NCBI RefSeq assembly: GCF_900240305.1
Contig: NZ_LT964854.1
Span: 744,001-808,000, forward strand
Direction of reading: 5' to 3'
DNA: 64,000 nt
DNA from: Ottowia massiliensis
GTDB lineage: Bacteria; Pseudomonadota; Gammaproteobacteria; Burkholderiales; Burkholderiaceae_C
Shown here one piece after another: positions 35,753 to 45,796 of this stretch. The position numbers and the translations under genes are program-made. Position 1 is the stretch's first letter; the number at the start of each line of letters is the position of its first letter. Under the pieces are notes generated by a model. That model was not told the DNA's origin. It did not search any database and saw nothing but the letters and a program-made list of their open reading frames with translations.

Positions 35753-36517
35753 TTATTTGACGTCTTTCCAGAATGCCTTGTTCAAATTCCAGGCGGCAAA
35801 AGTAAACAAAGCCAGGAACAGCATGGCAAAGATGCCTATCTTCACGCGCTTGTTCTGGGCCGGTTCACCCATCCATTGCAGGAAATTGACCAAATCACCC
35901 ACATTTTTGTCGTAATCGGCAGCGCTCATGGCACCCGGTGTCACTTCTTCCCACCCTTTGTGCACTTGCACTTGCTGGCCATGTGACTCATGCGTTTCAA
36001 ACAGAGGCTTGCGCTCACCCTGCAATTCCCACAACGGGTGCGGCATGCCAATACTGGGAAATGCCAAGTTATTCCAGCCAGTGGGTTTGGTGGGATCTCG
36101 ATAGTAAGAACGCAGCAGGGTGTAGATGTAATCTGCGCCCGTGCCATTGGAGCCAGCCCGAGAGCGGGCAATCAATGTCAAATCCGGCGGATTGGCGCCA
36201 AACCATTTTTTGGCCTCGATGGGATCAATCGCGGCTTTCATGACGTTGCCCACCTTGTCAGTGGTGAACATCAGATTTTCCTTGATCTGTTCTTCCGTCA
36301 AGCCAATGTCTTGCAAACGGTTGTAGCGCATGAACGCCGCTGAATGGCAGCTCAGGCAGTAATTGACAAAGATGCGTGCGCCGTTTTGCAGCGACGCCTG
36401 GTTTGTCACGTCAATAGGGGCCTTATCCCAAGGGATTCCGCCGCTTGCAGCGTGGGCGCTGATGACCAGATTCGCTGCCAGCATCAGGCCAGCGACCAGT
36501 TTCTTGTGGAATTTCAT
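35753..36517 (-). CDS. petC: Cytochrome c1 of the bc1 complex
   Basis: Membrane-anchored haem c subunit that passes electrons from the Rieske protein to soluble cytochrome c. The 254-residue precursor has a signal peptide (LVAGLMLAANLVISAHA), the haem site CLSCHSAAFMRY near residue 55 and the sixth-ligand Met region near GVPHP-type IGMPHPLWE. A single C-terminal membrane helix follows (IGIFAMLFLALFTFAAW). Last gene of petA-petB-petC. Haem attachment would depend on ResB/CcsB. Confidence 0.96.
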   Translation of the reverse strand: MKFHKKLVAGLMLAANLVISAHAASGGIPWDKAPIDVTNQASLQNGARIFVNYCLSCHSAAFMRYNRLQDIGLTEEQIKENLMFTTDKVGNVMKAAIDPIEAKKWFGANPPDLTLIARSRAGSNGTGADYIYTLLRSYYRDPTKPTGWNNLAFPSIGMPHPLWELQGERKPLFETHESHGQQVQVHKGWEEVTPGAMSAADYDKNVGDLVNFLQWMGEPAQNKRVKIGIFAMLFLALFTFAAWNLNKAFWKDVK

Positions 36518-36535
36518 TTTTATGCTCCGGCAAAT

Positions 36536-37981
36536 TCAGTGCGGTGTGAAGGTGACGCGATCAGGCACAGGTTTGGGCGTGCCAATTCGCGACCACCACG
36601 GCATCAGCAGGAAGAAGCCGAAGTAAAACAGCGTGCCAATCATGGCGACCAGTTCATTGGTCATCCAGCTCAAGGCAGGCGCGGCAAAAATCGGGCCGGG
36701 GAGCATGATGCCCAGCACCATCAGAATGCCAAACCACACCACGAACACGGCATAGAGCCATTTATGCCAGCCGGGGCGATAGCGGATGGACTTGACGGGA
36801 CTCCAGTCCAGCCACGGCAGGAAGAACAGGATGATGACAGCGCCGCCCATGACGACCACGCCCCAGAACTTCGCGTCAAACGTCTTGAGCAGGAAAGCCG
36901 CCACGACAGCCGCGCCAGCAACCCCCACCTTGATCAACATGGGCAAGCGTGTACGCAGGAACACGAATGCCGCTGCCAGCACGATGATGACGCACAGCAC
37001 ATTGACCATCGTGTCGGTTGTGGCGCGCAGCATGGAATAGAACGGCGTGAAATACCACACAGGCGCGATGTGCGCTGGCGTAACCAGCGGATCGGCCGGA
37101 ATGAAGTTGTTGTATTCCAGGAAATAGCCGCCAAATTCTGGCGCGAAGAAAACCACGGCGAAATAGACCATGAAAAACACGCCTACGCCCAAAATGTCGT
37201 GAACCGTGTAGTAGGGGTGGAACGGGACGCCATCCGCAGGCGCAGTGGGCGACCAGCGGTTGCCTTTGGGGCCTTGCTTGATCTCCACGCCATCAGGGTT
37301 GTTGGAGCCTACGTCATGCAGGGCAAGCAAGTGCGCCACCACCAGTCCGAGCAGCACCAGCGGCACGGCAATAACGTGAAAACTGAAAAAGCGGTTCAGT
37401 GTGGCGTCACTTACCACGTAGTCACCGCGAATGAGCAGGGACAGATCGGATCCGACAAATGGAATCGCGGAAAACAGGTTCACGATCACCTGCGCGCCCC
37501 AGAAAGACATTTGTCCCCAAGGCAGCAGATAACCCATGAATGCTTCAGCCATCAGGCACAGGAAAATGGCGCAGCCAAAAATCCAGACCAGCTCCCGTGG
37601 CTTGCGGTAGCTGCCATACAGCAATCCGCGGAACATGTGCAGATAAACCACGATGAAGAAAGCGGAGGCCCCCGTGGAGTGCATGTAGCGGATGATCCAG
37701 CCGCCCGGCACGTCGCGCATGATGTATTCGACCGACTCAAACGCCTTGGCCGCATCAGGCTTGTAGTGCATCACCAGAAAAATGCCCGTGACGATTTGGA
37801 TCACCAGCACCAGCAGCGCCAGCGAGCCGAAGATGTACCAGACGTTGAAATTCTTCGGCGCATAGTACTCCGACATGTGTTTGCGGTAAGCCTCAAACGC
37901 AGTCGGAAAGCGGTTGTCAAACCAGTTGGTTACCTTGGCAACCAATGGCGCATTCGGAGAAATTTCCTTGAATTCAGCCAT
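36536..37981 (-). CDS. petB: Cytochrome b of the bc1 complex
   Basis: Integral membrane core of ubiquinol:cytochrome c reductase, 481 residues with eight or more spans. The two pairs of haem-ligand histidines lie in helices B and D (MHSTGASAFFIVVYLHMFRGL; FFSFHVIAVPLVLLGLVVAH). The Qo-site PEWY-type motif here reads PVWYFTPFY, and FMGYLLPWGQMSFWGAQV is the conserved loop. Valine in place of Glu in the PEWY motif is a departure from mitochondria but PVWY-type variants are known in bacteria. 13 bp from petA. Confidence 0.96.
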   Translation of the reverse strand: MAEFKEISPNAPLVAKVTNWFDNRFPTAFEAYRKHMSEYYAPKNFNVWYIFGSLALLVLVIQIVTGIFLVMHYKPDAAKAFESVEYIMRDVPGGWIIRYMHSTGASAFFIVVYLHMFRGLLYGSYRKPRELVWIFGCAIFLCLMAEAFMGYLLPWGQMSFWGAQVIVNLFSAIPFVGSDLSLLIRGDYVVSDATLNRFFSFHVIAVPLVLLGLVVAHLLALHDVGSNNPDGVEIKQGPKGNRWSPTAPADGVPFHPYYTVHDILGVGVFFMVYFAVVFFAPEFGGYFLEYNNFIPADPLVTPAHIAPVWYFTPFYSMLRATTDTMVNVLCVIIVLAAAFVFLRTRLPMLIKVGVAGAAVVAAFLLKTFDAKFWGVVVMGGAVIILFFLPWLDWSPVKSIRYRPGWHKWLYAVFVVWFGILMVLGIMLPGPIFAAPALSWMTNELVAMIGTLFYFGFFLLMPWWSRIGTPKPVPDRVTFTPH

Positions 37982-37993
37982 GTCCGCCTCCCG

Positions 37994-38590
37994 TCACGCT
38001 TCGGAATCGTCGCCAACCAGAATCTTGGTTTCGGACAGGAATTTGTAGGGGGGCACTTCAAGATTGTCTGGCGCAGGCTTGTTCTTGAACACGCGGCCAG
38101 CCAGATCGAATGTGGAGCCGTGACAGGGGCAGAAAAATCCGCCTTCCCAGTTGTCAGGCAACGAAGGCTGAGGACCGGTCTGGAACTTGTCCACTGGCGA
38201 GCAGCCAAGGTGCGTGCAAATCCCCACGACAACCAGAAACTCTTCCTTGCGCGAGCGCCATTCGTTTTGCGCGTACGCAGGCGTGGGGTATGCCTTGCGT
38301 TCCGACTTGGGGTCGGCCACTTCGGAGTCCGTATTCTTCAACGTTGCCAGCATCTCTGGAGTGCGGCGCAAAACCCAGACGGGCTTGCCACGCCATTCGA
38401 CGATGACCTTTTCGCCAGGCTGAAGCTTGGAAATGTCCACTTCCACAGGCGCGCCAGCGGCTTTGGCCCTTTCTGACGGCTGGAAGCTGCCAACAAAAGG
38501 GGTTGCCAGCGCGCCTGCGCCGACCGCGCCGACGACGCCCGTGGTAATCAGCCACGTCCTTTTGCTGCTATCTACCGGGGTATCACTCAT
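37994..38590 (-). CDS. petA: Rieske iron-sulfur subunit of the bc1 complex
   Basis: A 198-residue protein with an N-terminal membrane anchor/Tat-type signal (SSKRTWLITTGVVGAVGAGA, twin basic KR) and the periplasmic Rieske domain. The 2Fe-2S ligands are in CTHLGCSPVD and CPCHGSTFDLAGRV. It accepts an electron from ubiquinol at the Qo site. First gene of the petABC operon; its 5' side faces mscL, so the operon promoter should lie in 38591-38750. Confidence 0.96.
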   Translation of the reverse strand: MSDTPVDSSKRTWLITTGVVGAVGAGALATPFVGSFQPSERAKAAGAPVEVDISKLQPGEKVIVEWRGKPVWVLRRTPEMLATLKNTDSEVADPKSERKAYPTPAYAQNEWRSRKEEFLVVVGICTHLGCSPVDKFQTGPQPSLPDNWEGGFFCPCHGSTFDLAGRVFKNKPAPDNLEVPPYKFLSETKILVGDDSEA

Positions 38591-38750
38591 GGGAGTCCTC
38601 TGGTGTGTTTTTGTGTATCGGGGGTAGCTCAGGATTGTAGCGGAGCCATCTTTCTGACATGGCCCGTTTCAACTTGGCCGCTTTTGACGTACATCAGTGC
38701 CTGACAATACGCAGCCTCTTCCATTTCATGTTTCAAAAGGAGAAAGCTTC

Positions 38751-39164
38751 ATGTCCATGTTGCAGGAGTTCAAGGAGTTCGCCGTCAAGGGCAATGTGAT
38801 GGATCTGGCCGTGGGCGTCATCATTGGCGGCGCGTTCGGCAAGATCGTCGATTCGGTGGTGGGCGATCTCATCATGCCGCTGGTGGGCAAGGTGCTGGGC
38901 GGGCTGGATTTTTCCAGCTATTACATCCCGCTGTCCGGGCAGGAATACGGGCTGCCGCTGGCCGAAGCCAAGAAGGCGGGCGCCGTGTTCGCCTATGGCA
39001 ACTTCGTCACTGTCTCACTCAATTTCGTCATTCTGGCGTTCATCATCTTCATCATGGTCAAGCAGATGAACCGCCTGCGCCGCGCCGAGCCGCCCGCCGA
39101 ACCTGCCGCTCCGCCTGAAGAAGTGGTGCTGTTGCGCGAGATCCGCGACAGCCTCAAGCGCTGA
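38751..39164 (+). CDS. mscL: Large-conductance mechanosensitive channel MscL
   Basis: Homopentameric inner-membrane channel that opens at high membrane tension and protects against hypo-osmotic shock. The 137-residue protein has the typical start EFKEFAVKGNVMDLAVGVIIGGAFGKIV, then a second span (FVILAFIIFIMVKQMNRL) and a charged C-terminal helix bundle (EEVVLLREIRDSLKR). AAAGGAG nine bases before ATG 38751 fixes the start. Confidence 0.96.
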   Translation: MSMLQEFKEFAVKGNVMDLAVGVIIGGAFGKIVDSVVGDLIMPLVGKVLGGLDFSSYYIPLSGQEYGLPLAEAKKAGAVFAYGNFVTVSLNFVILAFIIFIMVKQMNRLRRAEPPAEPAAPPEEVVLLREIRDSLKR

Positions 39165-39195
39165 AAGCGCCTTCTCCATTTCTGTTTTCCATGCC

Positions 39196-39222
39196 AGCGC
39201 CCGCTTTCATGCGGGCGTTTTT
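39196..39222 (+). terminator. Terminator of mscL
   Basis: GCGCCCGC-TTTCAT-GCGGGCG followed by TTTTTCC, 30 bp after the mscL stop and between it and the convergent pdxA. Confidence 0.85.
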
Positions 39223-39244
39223 CCAGGCGCAGGTCTCTCCTCTC

Positions 39245-40261
39245 TCATTCGCCTGCCAGCGCGCGCGCCGTGCGCACGGCGGCCAGCAGACTGCCGGCGC
39301 TGGCTTGGCCTGTGGCCGCCAGATCGAAGGCCGTGCCGTGGTCGGGGCTGGTGCGCACGAAGGGCAGACCGAGCGTCACGTTCACGCCTTTTTCCACGCC
39401 AAGGTATTTCACGGGAATCAGCCCCTGGTCGTGGTACATGGCCACGACCACGTCGAATGCGCCCTGGCGCGCGCGCATGAAAACAGTGTCAGGCGCGAAA
39501 GGGCCTTGCGCATTCATGCCCTGCGCGCGGGCAGCGGCTATGGCGGGGGCGATGTGCTCGATTTCCTCACGGCCAAACCGGCCGCCTTCGCCCGCGTGCG
39601 GGTTCAGCCCCGCCACGGCCATGCGCGGCGGCCGTCCCAAAGCGCGCGCCAAGGCCGCATGAGTGATTTGCAGGGTGCGCAGCACGCTGGCCTGCGTGAC
39701 TTGCTCAATGGCTTCACGCAGCGGCATGTGAATGGTGACCAGCACCGTGCGCAGCTCGTCATTGGCCAGCATCATGCGCACGGGCACTTGCTCCACCGGC
39801 ACGCCCAAGTGCGCCGCTGCTTCAGCTTGAAGCAGCTCGGTGTGGCCTGGAAAGCGGCTGAATGGCTCGCCTGCGGCGGCCAGCGCCTCCTTGTGCAGCG
39901 GGGCCGTGACCACTGCCGCCACCTCGCCGCGCAGAGCCGCGCGCGCCGCCCAGACAACGGCTTCGCCCGCCATGCGGCCTGCAGCGGCGCTCACGCGGCC
40001 CGGCTCCGGCAACCCGGACGGAGCCTGAACCACAGGCAGCACGGGAATGCAGCGCGGCGGAGCATGCAACGCCTCATTGGCTTGCTCCAGGCAGGCCACG
40101 GGCAGGCCGCCCAGCCAGCCAGCAGCGCGGCGCATCACGGCCACGCTGCCCGCCACAAAGCAGCCGCGCATGGCTTCGGGCGCGTCTTGAAAGGCTTTGG
40201 CGATGATTTCGGGGCCGATGCCCGCCGCATCGCCCTGGGTAATGGCAAATGGTTTCTGCAT
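39245..40261 (-). CDS. pdxA: 4-Hydroxythreonine-4-phosphate dehydrogenase PdxA
   Basis: Enzyme of the DXP-dependent pyridoxal phosphate pathway. The 338-residue protein begins ITQGDAAGIGPEII (the usual signature is GDPAGIGPE, so one Pro is Ala). It has the metal-site histidines in PGHTELL, NPHAGEGG and MYHDQGLIPVK, and TAPLHKEAL. Length is normal and the frame is intact. In many proteobacteria it sits between surA and ksgA; here it stands alone next to a degraded dispersed repeat. Confidence 0.94.
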   Translation of the reverse strand: MQKPFAITQGDAAGIGPEIIAKAFQDAPEAMRGCFVAGSVAVMRRAAGWLGGLPVACLEQANEALHAPPRCIPVLPVVQAPSGLPEPGRVSAAAGRMAGEAVVWAARAALRGEVAAVVTAPLHKEALAAAGEPFSRFPGHTELLQAEAAAHLGVPVEQVPVRMMLANDELRTVLVTIHMPLREAIEQVTQASVLRTLQITHAALARALGRPPRMAVAGLNPHAGEGGRFGREEIEHIAPAIAAARAQGMNAQGPFAPDTVFMRARQGAFDVVVAMYHDQGLIPVKYLGVEKGVNVTLGLPFVRTSPDHGTAFDLAATGQASAGSLLAAVRTARALAGE

Positions 40262-40307
40262 AAGGTTTGCAAATTCAGCGCAGACTGCTTCTGAAAGCAG
40301 AGCAAAT

Positions 40308-40378
40308 TTACTGCCCTGAAAACCGCTGATGTCCTAGAAGAAAAAGCGCAGGCCGCTATTGAATCAGAAGCAAAAAAA
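40308..40378. repeat. Degraded dispersed repeat, copy 11
   Basis: Contains CTGATGTCCTAGAAG in forward orientation but ends ATTGAATCAGAAGCAAAAA like the right side of a reverse copy, so it looks rearranged or chimeric. It lies upstream of pdxA and downstream of the NIF3-family gene. Confidence 0.55.
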
Positions 40379-40401
40379 TCGACTCTCTTGCTGCCTTCGG
40401 T

Positions 40402-41154
40402 TCAAGCCGGGTTGTCTATCTCGATGAACTCATGCGCCAGCCCCAGCTGGTGCGCCACATGCGCGGCCAGGGCGGGGGCGCCGTAGCGCTCGGTGGCGTG
40501 GTGGCCGCAGGCGTAAAAGGCCACGCCGCACTCGCGCGCCAGATGGGCCTGGGGTTCGGAGATTTCGCCCGTGATGAAGGCATCGGCCCCCGCCGCAATG
40601 GCGCCTTCAAAAAAGCCTTGCGCGCCGCCGCTGCACCAGGCCAGCTTGCGAATGGGCGCAGGCGGCCCGTAAATGGCAATGGGCGGCCTTTGCAGCGCTT
40701 GCGCCAGGTGATCGGCCAGCGCCTGGCCGTCTTCGTAAGCCGCCTCGCCCAGCCAGCCCAGCTGCTGCTCGCCAAAGCGGCCCGTGGGCTGCCAGCCCAG
40801 GCGCCGGGCCAGTTGCGCGTTGTTGCCGTGCACGGGGTGCGCGTCCAGCGGCAGGTGGTAGGCGTAGAGGTTCACGTCGTGCGCCAGCAGGCGCGCCAGA
40901 CGCTGCTTCATCCAGCCCGTGACGCGCCCGTCCTGCCCGCGCCAGAACAGGCCGTGGTGCACGAAGATGGCATCGGCCCCGGCGGCTATGGCCGCCTCAA
41001 TCAGCGCCAGGCTGGCCGTCACGCCGCTGACCAGCTTGCCAATTCGCTCGCGGCCCTCCACTTGCAGGCCGTTCGGCCCGTAGTCCTTGAACAGCGCCGG
41101 TTGCAGCGCCTCGTCAAAAGCGGCCAGCAGCGTGGCCCGGTCGGTTGTGCTCAT
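40402..41154 (-). CDS. NIF3-family (GTP cyclohydrolase-like) metal protein
   Basis: A 250-residue member of the Nif3/YbgI family (dinuclear metal centre). Metal ligands appear in FVHHGLFW near residue 65, in YHLPLDAHPVHGNN near residue 102, and in the C-terminal ACGHHATERYG. Family members are hexameric toroids of uncertain function, sometimes annotated GTP cyclohydrolase 1 type 2. ATG 41154 gives the family-like start TDRATLLAAFDEAL; the longer frame overlaps the protease gene region. Divergent from the HtrA-type protease, as in many betaproteobacteria. Confidence 0.9.
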   Translation of the reverse strand: MSTTDRATLLAAFDEALQPALFKDYGPNGLQVEGRERIGKLVSGVTASLALIEAAIAAGADAIFVHHGLFWRGQDGRVTGWMKQRLARLLAHDVNLYAYHLPLDAHPVHGNNAQLARRLGWQPTGRFGEQQLGWLGEAAYEDGQALADHLAQALQRPPIAIYGPPAPIRKLAWCSGGAQGFFEGAIAAGADAFITGEISEPQAHLARECGVAFYACGHHATERYGAPALAAHVAHQLGLAHEFIEIDNPA

Positions 41155-41264
41155 GGCTGACAATGCTGCCATGTTTGCGGCGCGCTCAGCGCCGCGCCTG
41201 CCGCCCGCAAAAACAGGCTTTGCCCGCCTGCGCGGGCGCAGGCTTGAACCGTCAAGGAATTCCA

Positions 41265-42404
<1,140 letters not shown>

Positions 42405-42516
42405 CGAGCCAGCCCCGCCCTGCCCCGCCGATTGCGGCGGTCCGCCCCCCGGCTTCAAGGACTGGCTACAGGCCGCTGCGGGCCTTGAAAAACCAGCCGC
42501 CCCGCCCGCCGTGACG

Positions 42517-42605
42517 CATCAAAAACAAGAGCAAATTCAAGTGGGATGAAATGCTGCTCTGCGCCCGATCCACTAGGACATTATGCTATGGATTCAGAAG
42601 CAAAT
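42517..42605 (-). repeat. Dispersed 85-bp intergenic repeat, copy 12
   Basis: Reverse copy: ATCAAAAACAAGAGCAAATTC, CCACTAGGACATTATGCTAT, CAGAAGCAAATTC. It lies between the convergent ends of the protease and the CNP1-like gene. The rest of 42405-42748 shows no gene. Confidence 0.84.
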
Positions 42606-42748
42606 TCAGGCTTTCCCTTTCTACCACCGCGCCACCGTTTCGGCCATGCAGGCGGTTATGGCAAAGACAGGGGCAAGGGATGCACGGACTGCTTCAAGCA
42701 AAGCCCCGTTCGGGGGCTGTGGCAAGAGGATGGGGCCGGGGCGCCGTT

Positions 42749-43282
42749 TCAGCCCCTGTACAGCACGTTGCGGCCGCCGCTTTGCAGGCCGCGCACGATG
42801 GAGCGCACGTCGGTGTTGACGGCCGGGCCAATGCACATGCCGTCTCGCGCCAAAACCCGCACATACGGCTGCTGGCGCGGGCCGTACATGTCTTCCCACT
42901 CCATGCCTGCCGCCAGCCAGGGACCATCCGCCTGCCGGCGCGCGAACACGCGCCACTGCCCGCCATTGCAGCGGATGCCTTCATAGGTGGCCACGCGGGC
43001 GCTGATGCCGCGCATGACAGCCACGTAGCGCACCACGCCCGCCTGCGCGTCCACGCTGATGGTTTCAGGCGCAATGCCAATGCGCACGGTGCTGCCGCGA
43101 GGTTGTTCAATTTCAATCAGGCGCGCTTCGTCATAGGCGGGCGGCAGGTCCACTTTCAGCGCCGTGCCTGCAGGTGGAGCGGCAGGCTCGGGCAGCCGCT
43201 CGGGGCGGCCACAGGCGGCCAGCGCCAAAGCGGCCAGCAACGGCAGAGAAAGGGAGAAAGCAGTGCGGCGGCGGCAAGTCAT
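42749..43282 (-). CDS. CNP1-like lipoprotein
   Basis: A 177-residue predicted lipoprotein: the signal peptide (TAFSLSLPLLAALALAACG) ends in a lipobox cysteine near residue 24. The body matches the CNP1-like family of betaproteobacteria (EGIRCNGGQWRVFARR, WEDMYGPRQQPYVRVLARDG). Function is unknown; the first member was described from Neisseria as a surface-type protein. Its ATG overlaps the rppH stop by 4 bases, so it is co-transcribed with rppH. Confidence 0.8.
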   Translation of the reverse strand: MTCRRRTAFSLSLPLLAALALAACGRPERLPEPAAPPAGTALKVDLPPAYDEARLIEIEQPRGSTVRIGIAPETISVDAQAGVVRYVAVMRGISARVATYEGIRCNGGQWRVFARRQADGPWLAAGMEWEDMYGPRQQPYVRVLARDGMCIGPAVNTDVRSIVRGLQSGGRNVLYRG

Positions 43283-43917
43283 GGCTGTGCGTGTTCAGTG
43301 GCGGGAGGCGCGTCATCCAGCCGCCAGAAAGCGGGCGGGCCGCTGGCTGGCCCCAGCGGAGCGGGTTCGGAATCCGGCGGCAAATTGCAGGCCGCCACGG
43401 GCGTGCGGATGCCGCTGCGCAGGTAGCGGTTGCGATGCTCCGGCGGGCGCGGCAGAAAGCGCGCCAGCTCGGTGAGCGCCATTTCATACACGCCGCGCTT
43501 GAACTCAATCACCACATCCAGCGGCACCCAGTAATCGTTCCAGCGCCAGGCATCGAATTCAGGGTGATCGGTGGCGCGCAGGTTCAGGTTCCAGTCATGA
43601 GTGATGAGCTGCAGCAGAAACCAAATCTGTTTCTGCCCCCGGTAGCGGCCGCGCGCGTCGCGGCGGATAAAGCGGTCGGGCACCTCGTAGCGCAACCAGT
43701 CACGGGTACGGGCGACGATGCGCACGTGCTCCGGCTTCAGGCCGATTTCCTCATGCAGCTCGCGGTACATGGCCTGCTCCGGGGTTTCGCCCCGGTCAAT
43801 GCCGCCTTGCGGAAACTGCCAGGAATGGGTGCGTATGCGTTTGCCCCAAAAAACCTGGTTTTTCTGGTTGAGCAAGATGATGCCGACATTCGGGCGAAAG
43901 CCTTCCCGGTCAAGCAT
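43279..43917 (-). CDS. rppH: RNA pyrophosphohydrolase RppH
   Basis: Nudix hydrolase that removes pyrophosphate from mRNA 5' ends and starts RNase E-dependent decay. About 212 residues. The Nudix box GGIDRGETPEQAMYRELHEEIG is complete (GX5EX7REUXEEXGU pattern), preceded by REGFRPNVGIILLN and followed by TRDWLRYEVPDRFIRR. I use ATG 43917 (MLDREGF); a TTG two codons earlier is possible. Divergent from proS, a conserved pairing in Burkholderiales. Confidence 0.94.
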   Translation of the reverse strand: MLDREGFRPNVGIILLNQKNQVFWGKRIRTHSWQFPQGGIDRGETPEQAMYRELHEEIGLKPEHVRIVARTRDWLRYEVPDRFIRRDARGRYRGQKQIWFLLQLITHDWNLNLRATDHPEFDAWRWNDYWVPLDVVIEFKRGVYEMALTELARFLPRPPEHRNRYLRSGIRTPVAACNLPPDSEPAPLGPASGPPAFWRLDDAPPATEHAQP

Positions 43918-44053
43918 AATCAAACTCCAATTTCAAAATGTTGCGGGCCATTATGCCCGCGCGTCATGTCAAGGGGCCTGTCAACGGCCTCTTGCCGTTT
44001 GGGGCCAGGGCTTGCCGCGCGCCTGCGGCCCTTTTCCACCATTCGCATCTGTC

Positions 44054-45796
44054 ATGAAAGCCTCGCAGTTCCTCATCTCCACCCTGAAAGAAGCCCCGGC
44101 GGACGCCGAAGTCATCAGCCACCAGCTCATGACCCGAGCGGGCATGATCAAGAAGCTGGGCGCGGGCATCTACACCTACATGCCCATGGGGCTGCGCGTT
44201 ATCCAGAAAGTGCAGGCCATCGTGCGCGAGGAAATGAACCGCGCTGGCGCCATTGAATGCCTTATGCCGATGGTGCAGCCCGGCGAGCTGTGGCGTGAAA
44301 CAGGGCGCTTCGACAAGATGGGGCCGGAGCTTTTGCGCATCAAGGACCGCCACGAGCGCGACTTCGTGCTGCAACCCACCAGCGAAGAAGCCGTGACGGA
44401 CATCGCCCGCCAGGAATTCAAAAGCTACAAGCAGCTGCCGCGCAACCTGTACCAGTTCCAGACCAAGTTCCGCGACGAACGCCGTCCGCGCTTTGGCCTG
44501 ATGCGCGGGCGCGAATTCATCATGAAAGACGCCTACAGCTTCGACCGCGACGAAGCCAGCGCGCGCCAGAGCTACCAGAAAATGGCCGCGGCCTACCGCG
44601 CCATTTTTGACCGCTTCGGCCTCACCTACCGCGCCGTGGCGGCCGACTCGGGCAGCATCGGCGGCGACATGAGCGAAGAATTCCAGGTGATTGCCGCCAC
44701 CGGCGAAGACGCCATCGTCTACAGCACCGGCAGCTGCTACGCCGCCAACATGGAAAAAGCCGAAAGCGCCCCCCCCAAAGGCCCGCGCCCGCCCGCTGCG
44801 CAGCCCATGACCCCAACCCCCACGCCCGGCAAAGCCACCTGCGCCGACGTGGCCGAACTGCTGAAGCTGCCTTTGCAGCGCACCGTCAAATCCCTCGTGC
44901 TGGCCACGGACGAGCTGAACGGCGCAGGGGAAATTGCCCGAACCCGCATCTGGCTGCTGCTGCTGCGCGGCGACCATGAGATGAACGAAGTGAAAGTCGG
45001 CAAAGTGCCGGGCTTGGCGGACTTTCGCTTTGCCAGCGTGGCCGAAATCCTGGAACACTTTGGCGCCGAGCCGGGTTACCTCGGCCCCATTGGCCTGAAA
45101 AAGCCCGTGACCGTCGTGGCTGACCGCGAAGTAGCCGTCATGGCCGACTGGGTGTGCGGCGCCAACAAAAAAGACTTCCACATCACCGGCGTGAACTGGG
45201 GGCGCGATCTGCCGGAGCCGGACATCGTGGCCGATTTGCGCAACGCCGTCGCAGGCGACCCCTCGCCAGACGGGCAAGGCCAGCTGGCCATCGAGCGCGG
45301 CATCGAAATCGGCCACATCTTCTATCTGGGCACGAAATACAGCGCCGCCATGAACGCCACCTTTCTGGATGAAGACGGCAGGCCCAAGCCCTTTCAAATG
45401 GGCTGCTACGGCATGGGCATCACCCGCCTGCCCGCCGCCGCCATCGAACAAAACCACGACGCGCGCGGCATCATCTGGCCCGATGCCATCGCGCCCTTTA
45501 CCGTGGTCATCTGCCCCGTGGGCATGGACCGCAGCGAAGCCGTGCGCCAAGCCGCCGAAAGCCTGCACGCCGAACTGCTGGCTGCTGGCGTGGACGTCAT
45601 CCTGGACGACCGTGGCGAGCGCCCCGGCGTGATGTTTGCCGACTGGGAGCTGATCGGCGTGCCGCACCGCGTCACCATCGGCGAGCGGGGACTGAAAGAA
45701 GGCCTGGTTGAATACCAGCACCGCCGCGACGAAACCGCCGCCAAAGTGCCTGCCGACGGCATCGCTGCCTTCGTCAAAGCGCGGCTTGCCGCATGA
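44054..45796 (+). CDS. proS: Prolyl-tRNA synthetase
   Basis: Class II synthetase of the bacterial type, 580 residues. Motif 2 (TKFRDERRPRFGLMRGREFIMKD) and motif 3 (GCYGMGITRL) are present. Between them lies the YbaK-like editing (INS) domain that clears Ala-tRNA-Pro (roughly residues 240-400; VKSLVLATDELN, LLLLRGDHEMNEVK). A C-terminal anticodon domain closes the protein. ATG 44054 is the family start (KASQFLISTLKEAPADAE). A low-complexity PPKGPRPPAAQPMTPTPTPG stretch lengthens the loop before the editing domain. Stop overlaps the next gene by 4 bases. Confidence 0.96.
   Translation: MKASQFLISTLKEAPADAEVISHQLMTRAGMIKKLGAGIYTYMPMGLRVIQKVQAIVREEMNRAGAIECLMPMVQPGELWRETGRFDKMGPELLRIKDRHERDFVLQPTSEEAVTDIARQEFKSYKQLPRNLYQFQTKFRDERRPRFGLMRGREFIMKDAYSFDRDEASARQSYQKMAAAYRAIFDRFGLTYRAVAADSGSIGGDMSEEFQVIAATGEDAIVYSTGSCYAANMEKAESAPPKGPRPPAAQPMTPTPTPGKATCADVAELLKLPLQRTVKSLVLATDELNGAGEIARTRIWLLLLRGDHEMNEVKVGKVPGLADFRFASVAEILEHFGAEPGYLGPIGLKKPVTVVADREVAVMADWVCGANKKDFHITGVNWGRDLPEPDIVADLRNAVAGDPSPDGQGQLAIERGIEIGHIFYLGTKYSAAMNATFLDEDGRPKPFQMGCYGMGITRLPAAAIEQNHDARGIIWPDAIAPFTVVICPVGMDRSEAVRQAAESLHAELLAAGVDVILDDRGERPGVMFADWELIGVPHRVTIGERGLKEGLVEYQHRRDETAAKVPADGIAAFVKARLAA

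Noticed and set aside
43940..43963. GCGGGCCATTATGCCCGC as a regulatory operator for rppH/proS
   Set aside because: A GC palindrome of this size is common in such DNA, with no second site or known binding motif.
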